From: Oncomelania hupensis
Lineage: Eukaryota; Mollusca; Gastropoda; Littorinimorpha; Pomatiopsidae
Direction of reading: 5' to 3'
Assembly: GCA_036898135.1 (NCBI GenBank)
Contig: CM072513.1
Location: 85,125,508 to 85,189,507, forward strand
Length of the DNA: 64,000 nt
The translations under genes were made by a program, and so were the position numbers. Shown one piece after another: positions 54,759 through 64,000 of the stretch (its first letter is position 1; each line of letters opens with the position of its first letter). Below the pieces are notes generated by a model. The model was given only the letters and a program-made list of their open reading frames with translations, searched no databases and was not told the origin of the DNA.

Positions 54759-55452
54759 ACACGCCATCTATATGCGGTTACCTTACACATGCATCACATT
54801 TGCAGCTCTCTCTTCTAACAATAATTGGTTCAAGGCCGATGAATTTCAAACTAATAGAATGATACCCGCGATGCTCTCTCTCTTTTTCTCACAAATTTCT
54901 GGCTCTTCTATATTATTTATTTGTGTACATTTCTATTTTGTGAGCGTTGAGTTCTTTAGGGTGCGTGCAATGAAATGTGTGCGTTCACAGAATAGAGCCC
55001 GGTTGCTGGTTATTATCTCATCCGCACAATTCGGGCCTGGAAATATCAGGAATTTAATTACGCAATGAATCATGTACAACTTAACTGGCCCTGTATTGTT
55101 GACGACGAGAGGGACACACAAGACTCAAAGACATGTTGACTTTTGATTAAAAGTCATACAACATACACAGGTTCATACTTGCCTGCAAAAACATCCCAAT
55201 GCAGAGACTTTTAAGTGTAAAGAAACCCAACCAATGCCCAAAGCCAAAGGTGATATCGCTATAAACGTACAGTACTGTCAATATCTTACTTCTTCCGTTA
55301 CTAACCATTCCATACAATCAGTGGGTTAAAGATGGGAAGTGGGAGGTGGTGGTGTGTGCGCGTGTGTGTGCGCGTGTGCGCATGTGCTTGTACGTGCGTC
55401 AGTTATTTTTAGAATTCTGAGCTTTACTTCGCCCTGAAAGGTCAATTTTGGT
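51947..55452. other. intronic sequence, largely unassigned
   Basis: Contains a G run at 52193-52208, an A/AAG-rich tract at 52575-52895, a (TCTG)/(CT) tract at 54091-54139, and short C and CA runs at 54708-54765. No exon or element was recognised. Confidence 0.4.
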
Positions 55453-56025
55453 AGCTCACTTCCTTCCTACTTCACAGCAAAAGCACTTCCTTCCTACTTC
55501 ACAGCAAAAGCACTTCCTTCCTACTGTACTCCACAGCAAAAGCACTTCCTTCCTACTGTACTTCACAGCAAAAGCACTTCTTTCCTACTGTACTTCACAG
55601 CAAAAGCACTTCCTTCCTACTGTACTTCACAGCAAAAGCACTTCCTTCCTACTGTACTCCACAGCAAAAGCACTTCCTACTGTACTCCACAGCAAAAGCA
55701 CTTCCTTCCTACTGTACTTCACAGCAAAAGCACTTCCTACTGTACTTCACAGCAAAAGCACTTCCTTCCTACTGTACTTCACAGCAAAAGCACTTCCTAC
55801 TGTACTTCACAGCAAAAGCACTTACTTCCTACTGTACTTCACAGCAAAAGCACTTTCTTCCTACTGTACTCCACAGCAAAAGCCCCTTCCTACTGTACTT
55901 TACAGCAAAAGCACTTCCTACTGTACTTCACAGCAAAAGCACTTCCTTCCCATTGTACTTCACAGCAAAAGCACTTCCTTCCTACTGTACTTCACAGCAA
56001 AAGCACTTCCTTCCTACTGTACTTC
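55453..56025 (+). repeat. 28/32-bp satellite, left block
   Basis: The same repeat as 56644-60775, about 19 units, cut off by the solo LTR at 56026. The shared core is ACTGTACTTCACAGCAAAAG. Confidence 0.95.
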
Positions 56026-56643
56026 TGTTACATTGAAACGCGAAGGATATTATGTCTGAAGCGCGCACGATGGATCTAGTCGTTTCGATTTGCAAGGTAT
56101 TCAATAGTAGAGTGTATTTGCCTTTGATTTGAGTTTGCGTTGTTGTTGGAGGAGGCTTTGTGTGGCGTTGGTGATTTTCGTTGGTTGATATTATTGGAGA
56201 ATTCTCTAGATCTGCGTGTTTACTGTCGATAGAAATTTCCCGGTAGTTGTGGAAGTTTGAGAACGTTCCGGGAATGTGTATAGAGATGTATGACGTAAGT
56301 CAGTGATGACGATCTTTAGTTTTATTGGTGGTAGTGCGTCATTTCTACCGTGTTCTAAATTGTTCGGGAAAAGAGAGAGGCTATATAATTATGTGCCGCA
56401 CTGTTTTGGTGGGAGATTGTTGATAGTGAGTTGGAAAGTAAAAAGTTGAGAGTGAAAAGGTGATTGTATGCAGTTGTTGATGTGTGCTGAATAAAAGTGG
56501 AAAACTTCATACGAAGACTTTGACTTGTTGCTGAGTGAGCAGGCTGCGTGGATAAACGAATCAGTTACACCTATCAGGATTTCAAGCATCGGGGCTGAAT
56601 CAGATACTGATAGAAAAACACCAACATCGAATCGAGTGTAACA
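56026..56643 (+). mobile_element. solo LTR inserted in the satellite
   Basis: This is 618 bp starting TGTTACATTG and ending GAGTGTAACA, so it has TG...CA ends with a 7-bp inverted terminus. ACTTC flanks it on both sides (56021-56025, 56644-56648). A TATA-like CTATATAATT at 56381 and an AATAAAA at 56490 are placed as expected for an LTR promoter and poly(A) signal. No internal region is present, so it probably arose by LTR-LTR recombination. It is unlike the Gypsy LTR at 5643. Confidence 0.88.
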
Positions 56644-59600
56644 ACTTCACAGCAAAAGCACTTCCTTCCTACTGTACTCCACAGCAAAAGCCCCTTCCTA
56701 CTGTACTTCACAGCAAAAGCACTTCCTTCTTAATGTACTTCACAGCAAAAGCACTTCATTCCTACTGTACTCCACAGAAAAAGCCCCTTCCTACTGTACT
56801 TCACAGCAAAAGCACTTCCTTCCTACTGTACTTCACAACAAAAGCACTTCCTTCCTACTGTACTTAACAGCAAAAGCACTTCCTTCCCACTGTACTTCAC
56901 AACAAAAGCACTTCCTTCCTACTGTACTTCACAGCAAAAGCACTTCCTTCCTACTGTACTTAACAGCAAAAGCACTTCCTTCCTACTGTACTTCACAACA
57001 AAAGCACTTCCTTCCTACTGTACTTAACAGCAAAAGCACTTCCTTCCCACTGTACTTCACAGCAAAAGCACTTCCTTCCCACTGTACTTCACAGCAAAAG
57101 CACTTCCTTCTTAATGTACTTCACAGCAAAAGCACTTCATTCCTACTGTACTCCACAGAAAAAGCCCCTTCCTACTGTACTTCACAGCAAAAGCACTTCC
57201 TTCCTACTGTACTTCACAACAAAAGCACTTCCTCCCTACTGTACTTAACAGCAAAAGCACTTCCTTCCCACTGTACTTCACAACAAAAGCACTTCCTTCC
57301 TACTGTACTTCACAGCAAAAGCACTTCCTTCCTACTGTACTTCACAGCAAAAGCACTTCCTTCCTACTGTACTTCACAACAAAAGCACTTCCTTCCTACT
57401 GTACTTAACAGCAAAAGCACTTCCTTCCCACTGTACTTCACAACAAAAGCACTTCCTTCCTACTGTACTTCACAGCAAAAGCACTTCCTTCCTACTGTAC
57501 TTCACAGCAAAAGCCCCTTCCTACTGTACTTCACAGCAAAAGCACTTCCTACTGTACTTCACAGCAAAAGTACTTCCTTCCTACTGTACTTCACAGCAAA
57601 AGCACTTACTTCCTACTGTACTTCACAGCAAAAGCACTTCCTACTGTATTCCACAGCAAAAGCCCCTTCCTACTGTACTTCACAGCAAAAGCACTTCCTT
57701 CCTACTGTACTTCACAGCAAAAGCACTTCCTTCCTACTGTACTTCACAGCAAAAGCACTTCCTTCCTACTGTACTCCACAGCAAAAGCACTTACTTCCTA
57801 CTGTACTTCACAGCAAAAGCACTTCCTTCCTACTGTATTCCACAGCAAAAGCCCCTTCCTACTGTACTTCACAGCAAAAGCACTTCCTACTGTACTTCAC
57901 AGCAAAAGTACTTCCTTCCTACTGTACTTCACAGCAAAAGCACTTACTTCCTACTGTACTTCACAGCAAAAGCACTTCCTACTGTATTCCACAGCAAAAG
58001 CCCCTTCCTACTGTACTTCACAGCAAAAGCACTTCCTTCCCACTGTACTATACAGCAAAAGCACTTCCTTCCTACTGTACTTCACAGCAAAAGCACTTCC
58101 TTCCTACTGTACTCCACAGCAAAAGCACTTACTTCCTACTGTACTTCACAGCAAAAGCACTTCCTTCCTACTGTATTCCACAGCAAAAGCCCCTTCCTAC
58201 TGTACTTCACAGCAAAAGCACTTCCTACTGTACTTCACAGCAAAAGTACTTCCTAACTAATGTACTTCACAGCAAAAGTACTTCCTTCCTACTGTACTTC
58301 ACAGCAAAAGTACTTCCTTCCTACTGTACTTCACAGCAAAAGTACTTCCTTCCTACTGTACTTCACAGCAAAAGCACTTCCTACTGTACTTCACAGCAAA
58401 AGTACTTCCTTCCTACTGTACTTCACAGCAAAAGCACTTCCTTCTTAATGTACTTCACAGCAAAAGCACTTCATTCCTACTGTACTCCACAGCAAAAGCC
58501 TCTTCCTACTGTACTTCACAGCAAAAGCACTTCCTTCCTACTGTACTTCACAGCAAAAGCACTTCCTACTGTACTTCACAGCAAAAGCACTTCCTACTGT
58601 ACTTCACAGCAAAAGCACTTCCTACTGTACTTCACAGCAAAAGCACTTCCTACTGTACTTCACAGCAAAAGCACTTCCTACTGTACTTCACAGCAAAAGC
58701 ACTTCCTACTGTACTTCACAGCAAAAGCACTTCCTACTGTACTTCACAGCAAAAGCACTTCCTTCCCACTGTACTTCACAGCAAAAGCACTTCCTTCTTA
58801 ATGTACTTCACAGCAAAAGCACTTCATTCCTACTGTACTCCACAGCAAAAGCCTCTTCCTACTGTACTTCACAGCAAAAGCACTTCCTTCCTACTGTACT
58901 TCACAGCAAAAGCACTTCCTTCTTACTGTACTTCACAGCAAAAGCACTTCCTTCCTACTGTACTTCACAGCAAAAGCACTTCCTTCCTACTGTACTTCAC
59001 AGCAAAAGCACTTCCTACCGTACTCCACAGCAAAAGCCCCTTCCTACCGTACTCCACAGCAAAAGCCCCTTCCTACTGTACTCCACAGCAAAAGCCCTTT
59101 CCTACTGTACTTCACAGCAAAAGCACGTCCTTCCTACTGTACTTCACAGCAAAAGCACTTCCTTCCTACTGTACTTCACAGCAAAAGCACTTCCTTCCTA
59201 CTGTACTTCACAGCAAAAGCACTTCCTACTGTACTTCACAGCAAAAGTACTTCCTTCCTACTGTACTTCACAACAAAAGCACTTACTTCCTACTGTACTT
59301 CACAGCAAAAGCACTTCCTACTGTATTCCACAGCAAAAGCCCCTTCCTACTGTACTTCACAGCAAAAGCACTTCCTTCCTACTGTACTTCACAGCAAAAG
59401 CACTTCCTTCCTACTGTACTTCACAGCAAAAGCACTTCCTTCCTACTGTACTCCACAGCAAAAGCACTTACTTCCTACTGTACTTCACAGCAAAAGCACT
59501 TCCTTCCTACTGTATTCCACAGCAAAAGCCCCTTCCTACTGTACTTCACAGCAAAAGCACTTCCTACTGTACTTCACAGCAAAAGTACTTCCTTCCTACT

Positions 59601-60775
59601 GTACTTCACAGCAAAAGCACTTACTTCCTACTGTACTTCACAGCAAAAGCACTTCCTACTGTATTCCACAGCAAAAGCCCCTTCCTACTGTACTTCACAG
59701 CAAAAGCACTTCCTTCCCACTGTACTATACAGCAAAAGCACTTCCTTCCTACTGTACTTCACAGCAAAAGCACTTCCTTCCTACTGTACTCCACAGCAAA
59801 AGCACTTACTTCCTACTGTACTTCACAGCAAAAGCACTTCCTTCCTACTGTATTCCACAGCAAAAGCCCCTTCCTACTGTACTTCACAGCAAAAGCACTT
59901 CCTACTGTACTTCACAGCAAAAGTACTTCCTTCCTACTGTACTTCACAGCAAAAGTACTTCCTTCCTACTGTACTTCACAGCAAAAGCACTTCCTACTGT
60001 ACTTCACAGCAAAAGTACTTCCTTCTTAATGTACTTCACAGCAAAAGCACTTCATTCCTACTGTACTCCACAGCAAAAGCCTCTTCCTACTGTACTTCAC
60101 AGCAAAAGCACTTCCTTCCTACTGTACTTCACAGCAAAAGCACTTCCTACTGTACTTCACAGCAAAAGCACTTCCTACTGTACTTCACAGCAAAAGCACT
60201 TCCTACTGTACTTCACAGCAAAAGCACTTCCTACTGTACTTCACAGCAAAAGCACTTCCTACTGTACTTCACAGCAAAAGCACTTCCTACTGTACTTCAC
60301 AGCAAAAGCACTTCCTACTGTACTTCACAGCAAAAGCACTTCCTTCCCACTGTACTTCACAGCAAAAGCACTTCCTTCTTAATGTACTTCACAGCAAAAG
60401 CACTTCATTCCTACTGTACTCCACAGCAAAAGCCTCTTCCTACTGTACTTCACAGCAAAAGCACTTCCTTCCTACTGTACTTCACAGCAAAAGCACTTCC
60501 TTCTTACTGTACTTCACAGCAAAAGCACTTCCTTCCTACTGTACTTCACAGCAAAAGCACTTCCTTCCTACTGTACTTCACAGCAAAAGCACTTCCTACC
60601 GTACTCCACAGCAAAAGCCCCTTCCTACCGTACTCCACAGCAAAAGCCCCTTCCTACTGTAATCCACAGCAAAAGCCCTTTCCTACTGTACTTCACAGCA
60701 AAAGCACGTCCTTCCTACTGTACTTCACAGCAAAAGCACTTCCTTCCTACTGTACTTCACAGCAAAAGCACTTCC
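56644..60775 (+). repeat. 28/32-bp satellite, main block with higher-order duplication
   Basis: The core unit is TACTGTACTTCACAGCAAAA followed by GCACTTCC (28 bp). A TTCC duplication gives 32 bp, and a CCCCTTCC variant gives 29. 58448-59190 and 60029-60771 match with about one difference, a 1581-bp shift. Another marker (CCACTGTACTATACAGC) recurs at a 1677-bp shift, 96 bp more. Long plus-strand frames here are translations of the repeat. The block lies in the large intron of the PY-NLS gene. Confidence 0.95.
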
Positions 60776-60951
60776 TCCCACCCCCAATACCTTCTTCTGC
60801 CGACAGACGACCTACCTCCTTTGCAACATGCCTGCCTCTCTTTCGCAACTTTCAAAACATGCGCTTGCACACACACATGTACTTCCTCTCCATCCCCATA
60901 TACATTCTTGCACATATACACACCCTCACTAATATATACAGGTATTCCCCC

Positions 60952-61037
<86 letters not shown>

Positions 61038-61047
61038 TTCTCTCTCT
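60952..61047 (+). repeat. (CT)n microsatellite
   Basis: CT run with CTTT interruptions. Confidence 0.95.
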
Positions 61048-61500
61048 TCGCACTCACGCACATCTTAATGTATGCTTATAAATTCTTTAATTTAAAAAAA
61101 AATCCATTGACCCCACACTCCTTCCACCCTAGTCCACCTTCGGCTTACTCCCTTCTCCCCTCCCCCCTTCCCTCTCCCACCCCACGTTCTAATCTCATTA
61201 TTTTAACCATTGGTAGTACTGTCCAGTTAGTTAGTCATTCATAGGGTCCCAGTGTCCATTGGCTGGTCAGTCAACAGGGATTTCCGCAAGACCTAAAGTA
61301 GTGAAAAGGTTTTACTACTTTCCACTTCCCCGCCAACCCTGCTGTTTGTAATATCTCTCTTCTATTATGTTTTATTCTTCTTATTATTTTTTAACTCCTT
61401 TGTGGACAAAAGCTAAAATTGACACTTCAGGCAGGAAGTTGGAACACATTATATTCATCCGTTTGGTGGACGGAAGAGGCAGGATTGGCGATTTGGTTTT
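61048..61500. other. intronic sequence, unassigned
   Basis: A weak match to the reverse DR1 tail lies at 61226-61256 (GTTAGTTAGTCATTCATAGG, then GTCC). Nothing else was recognised. Confidence 0.35.
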
Positions 61501-61762
61501 GAATTTTGTCGTTCTTATAGCGAGCTTTTCCAGTTCAGAAGCTGCTCAAGGCGTTGGTCTACACAGGGTCTACACAGGATCTACTTCAAGGCGTACGAAG
61601 TGCTCACTTGCTGCCTTTAGGCGCATCGTCGCCCGCCTCAGACAACAATCCTGGATTTGTTTTCCTCTGTTATTTGTTATTGAGACAGGTGAGCGTGTAT
61701 GTTGGTACAGATCGCCGCGCTCTGAGCCCGATTGATTTGGGGAAAGGCGCGTATATAGCATC

Positions 61763-61826
<64 letters not shown>
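61501..61826 (+). repeat. SINE-like dispersed repeat with (ATT)n tail
   Basis: TTATAGCGAGCTTTTCCAGT, then GAAGCTGCTCAAGGCG, resembles 1718-1758. The 3' side GAAAGGCGCGTATATAGCATC lies directly before (ATT)n at 61764-61826. A tail of this type is common in invertebrate SINEs. The boundaries and class are uncertain. Confidence 0.45.
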
Positions 61827-61856
61827 ATCCTCTTCCCTCTGAAATCAGTCAGGAAG

Positions 61857-61877
61857 CGAGAGGGAGGGAGAGAGAGG

Positions 61878-61933
<56 letters not shown>

Positions 61934-61946
61934 GAAAGAGACAGGG
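61857..61946 (+). repeat. (GA)n / (GGGA) microsatellite
   Basis: GA-rich, purine-only run. Confidence 0.93.
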
Positions 61947-62040
61947 GGAGAGGGAGGGGTAGACGTTGACTGACTCACTGTGCACTAAACCCCTCATTAT
62001 GAACTAAGCTATCGAAGGGCAGACAATCGCTAATAGTTAC

Positions 62041-62110
62041 CTCGTGTTGCTTCTGGCTTGCCCCCCTTGACGTCCGCCATACTGCTGTCCTCCCCCTTCT
62101 CTTCCAGACG
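62041..62110 (-). CDS. Gly/Gln/Arg-rich nuclear protein, first visible exon
   Basis: A 70-bp exon on the minus strand between acceptor CTGTTGCAG|CG and donor CACGAG|GTAACT. It encodes SGREGGGQQYGGRQGGQA and then RSNT. It ends two bases into a Ser codon finished at 50823. RGG/GGQ composition matches the downstream exons. The split codon at its 5' end shows at least one more exon beyond the right edge or at an unrecognised place up to 64000. RNA-recognition or other folded domains would be encoded there. Confidence 0.8.
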
Positions 62111-62321
62111 CTGCAACAGTCAAACCACAAAACACATTGAGTACATCAACCAATCCATTCAGCCCACAATACGTGGTATTACAAACCAACACCAAGCACA
62201 AAGCCCAGAAGCACAACCATTTTGCGTTAACAAAACTGATTGTGAGATGAACATAACATTTGAGAAATTGAATTATTTTGTTGCAATATTATTGCAAATA
62301 TCAAACACACAGGAGGAGGAG

Positions 62322-62412
<91 letters not shown>

Positions 62413-62480
62413 AAGAAGAAGAAGAAGAAGAAGAAGAAGAAGAAGAAGAAGAAGAAGAAGAAGAAGAAGAAGAAGAAGAA
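62322..62480 (+). repeat. (ATA)n followed by (AGA)n microsatellite
   Basis: ATA at 62322-62383 passes directly into AGA at 62384-62480. This compound repeat probably arose by a point change spreading through slippage. Confidence 0.95.
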
Positions 62481-62689
62481 AGCTGTCAAAACGAAGAAAA
62501 TAACTTTTGGAAGAAGATGACTTTTTGAGCACAAAAAAAACACAACAGCAAACAGTATTAGTGACTGTGGGATGGAGTGGAGGGGACGAGGGGTGGGGGA
62601 TAGACGTTGGAAACGGAGAAGAAATAAATCTTAAACCAAAGGAAAGAAAAAGAAGTATGAGCGAAGAAGGAAGGGGTAAAGATAAAAAG

Positions 62690-62705
62690 AAAGAAAGCAA
62701 GAAAA

Positions 62706-62797
<92 letters not shown>

Positions 62798-62803
62798 AAA
62801 AAG
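62690..62803 (+). repeat. (AAAG)n microsatellite
   Basis: About 24 AAAG units. Confidence 0.95.
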
Positions 62804-62869
62804 GAAGACAGGATGAGATGAAAAGGGATGGGACCACTATCAGCCCTATGTACATGTACCATAACTATG

Positions 62870-63758
62870 ATTTAGATCCGCAAAAAGGATGTTGGAGATT
62901 GCTCTTCTCCCTATCCTGACTGTGCCTTCGTGATCTGCAAGGGCATCTGACACGATGCGCTCTATGAAGAAGCTGACGAATGTTGAAGAGATCGGGCATC
63001 CTTGACGCACGCCGATTGTTGTTCTCAATCAGTTCCCGATGGCGCTGTTGTGGAAGACTGCACTGGTAGCCTTGTCAAACAGGTTTTTGACTTCATTAAT
63101 GTTAGGGCTAATGTTGTACACTCTCATGGTTACCCACAGAGCTGCATGCCAGACTCTGTCAAACTCTTTCTTAAAGTCTACAAATACATGATATAGATAT
63201 TGTTGGTGCTGTAGGTATTTCTTGCAGATCATTCTGAGGTTGAACATATGTTCAGTGGTATTTCGCCCTGCCCTAAATCCTGCTTGTTCTTCAGCTATGA
63301 TTTGTTCATGTTGGGGTTTCAACCTGTTAGGTATTATTTTCAGGAGGACCTCGCTGGTATGACTGAAGAGGCTGATGGTGCGGTAAATTTCACACACCTG
63401 AAGGTTACCCTTTTTGGGAAAAGTGATGACAAGCGACTGGATCCATGGTGTAGGCCACTCCCCACTCTGCCAGATCTTGTTACAGATAATGGTGAGGGCA
63501 TCAATCATCACTTCTCCTCCTGTTTAAAGCAATTCTGCAGGTATGTTGTCCACTCACGCTGACTTCCCCTTCTTCAGCGATTGCACTACTACCTCAACTT
63601 TTTCTCGAAAAATTGGGAGGCCTTTTTCTTCTTCTTTGTTCTTGAAACATGCTAGAACTGATGGGTATCCGTTTGGTGTGTGGCTGTAAAGGCCAGAGCA
63701 GTACTCTGTCCATCTATCCAATACTTCTTTTTCTTCTGTAAGGCAAATGCCAGACCCA
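62870..63758 (-). pseudogene. RTE-like LINE fragment (linker and RT)
   Basis: A minus-strand segment from the linker motif ICLTEEKEVLDRWTEYCS through KKGNLQVCEIYRTISL, VFVDFKKEFDRVWH and TTIGVRQGCPIS to the ISNILFAD block. It stops just at the catalytic motif. Frameshifts near 63030 and 63530 and substitutions (for example KKEFD for KKAFD) mark it as decayed. Both the endonuclease and the C-terminus are absent. It lies in an intron of the PY-NLS gene. Confidence 0.87.
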
Positions 63759-63775
63759 AGCACTCTTTATATTAA

Positions 63776-64000
63776 AAAGGGTGAAAAGATGAAAGGAGAA
63801 CAAGCGGTGTTTAAATGTCACCCGGGGGATCCCAACCTTTGATCAGGTTTGAAGCAGAGCAACTGTAGTGTGTGTGTGGTCCTGATTCGGCCCTTGGCAG
63901 TCCGCTAGACCCTGTAAACAATGACTAACTAACTAACTGTAGTGTACAGTTGAACATTGCAGCAGCTCACCATCATTCAACCTCATGACTAAGTGCCGCT
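63776..64000 (+). repeat. dispersed repeat DR2, third copy, split by a DR1 tail
   Basis: GAAAGGAGAACAAGCGGTGT and AGAGCAACTGTAGTGT match the other DR2 copies. The copy is interrupted by a 63-bp DR1 3' end (63872-63934) and resumes TACAGTTGAACATTGCAGCAG. Confidence 0.6.
63872..63934 (+). repeat. dispersed repeat DR1, 63-bp 5'-truncated copy
   Basis: Contains GGTCCTGATTCGG, the GTCCGCTAGACC block and an (AACT)n tail. It is flanked by AACTGTAGTGT at 63861-63871 and 63935-63945 (11 bp). Extreme 5' truncation with a target duplication shows that DR1 moves by target-primed reverse transcription. Confidence 0.85.

Noticed and set aside
55453..60775. Centromeric satellite
   Set aside because: The array is only about 5 kb and sits in an intron between phase-matched exons. 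Nothing indicates centromere function.
58801..61068. 755-codon plus-strand frame
   Set aside because: Translation of the 28/32-bp satellite running into a (CT)n tract. No domain and no sign of selection on codons.
1..64000. tRNA or rRNA genes
   Set aside because: I saw no convincing tRNA box pair or rRNA segment, although I could not run a covariance search.

Overview
This 64-kb window is eukaryotic, repeat-rich and gene-poor. The spliced gene, the retroelement families (RTE-like and CR1/Jockey-like LINEs, Ty3/Gypsy), the very abundant microsatellites and the enriched palindrome TAGGCCTA suggest a marine invertebrate, most likely a mollusc. The species is inference only. Most long open frames are translations of tandem repeats or parts of transposable elements.

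Left part (1-16 kb). After a tandem triplication and unassigned DNA, about 3.8-15 kb holds a four-level nest of insertions. A dispersed repeat (here DR1) was split by an RTE-like LINE (12-bp target duplication). That LINE was split by a CR1/Jockey-like LINE, and that was split by a Ty3/Gypsy element with a 5-bp duplication. The Gypsy element has two 1493-bp LTRs that I find identical by eye. Its single gag-pol frame has an integrase zinc finger upstream of RT/RNase H (Gmr1-like order) but lacks the integrase core and the RT palm.

Middle (16-43 kb). A 38-bp minisatellite and a (CAT)n tract precede a candidate cut-and-paste DNA transposon (18490-25458). It carries a frameshifted THAP-domain gene and the possible 5' exon of a second, divergent gene. 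A young RTE-like LINE with an inverted 5' end (twin priming, 11-bp duplication) sits inside it. A second RTE copy with the same type of inversion (35140-38557) was later hit by DR1 and by a 1.8-kb Mutator-like element with long terminal inverted repeats and a 9-bp duplication. Several truncated RTE fragments, a degenerate hAT-like element and many simple repeats fill the rest.

Right part (43-64 kb). The minus strand holds four phase-compatible exons of a Gly/Tyr/Arg-rich protein ending in a PY-type nuclear localisation signal. The gene runs off the right edge. Its introns contain most of the satellite DNA: a 55-80-bp repeat abutting a splice acceptor, about 2 kb of a 28-bp repeat, about 0.9 kb of pure purine tract, and about 5 kb of a 28/32-bp satellite with a 1.6-kb higher-order duplication. 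A solo LTR with a 5-bp duplication sits inside that satellite.

Only the PY-NLS gene looks like a functional host gene. Everything else I can identify is mobile DNA, its debris, or tandem repeats.
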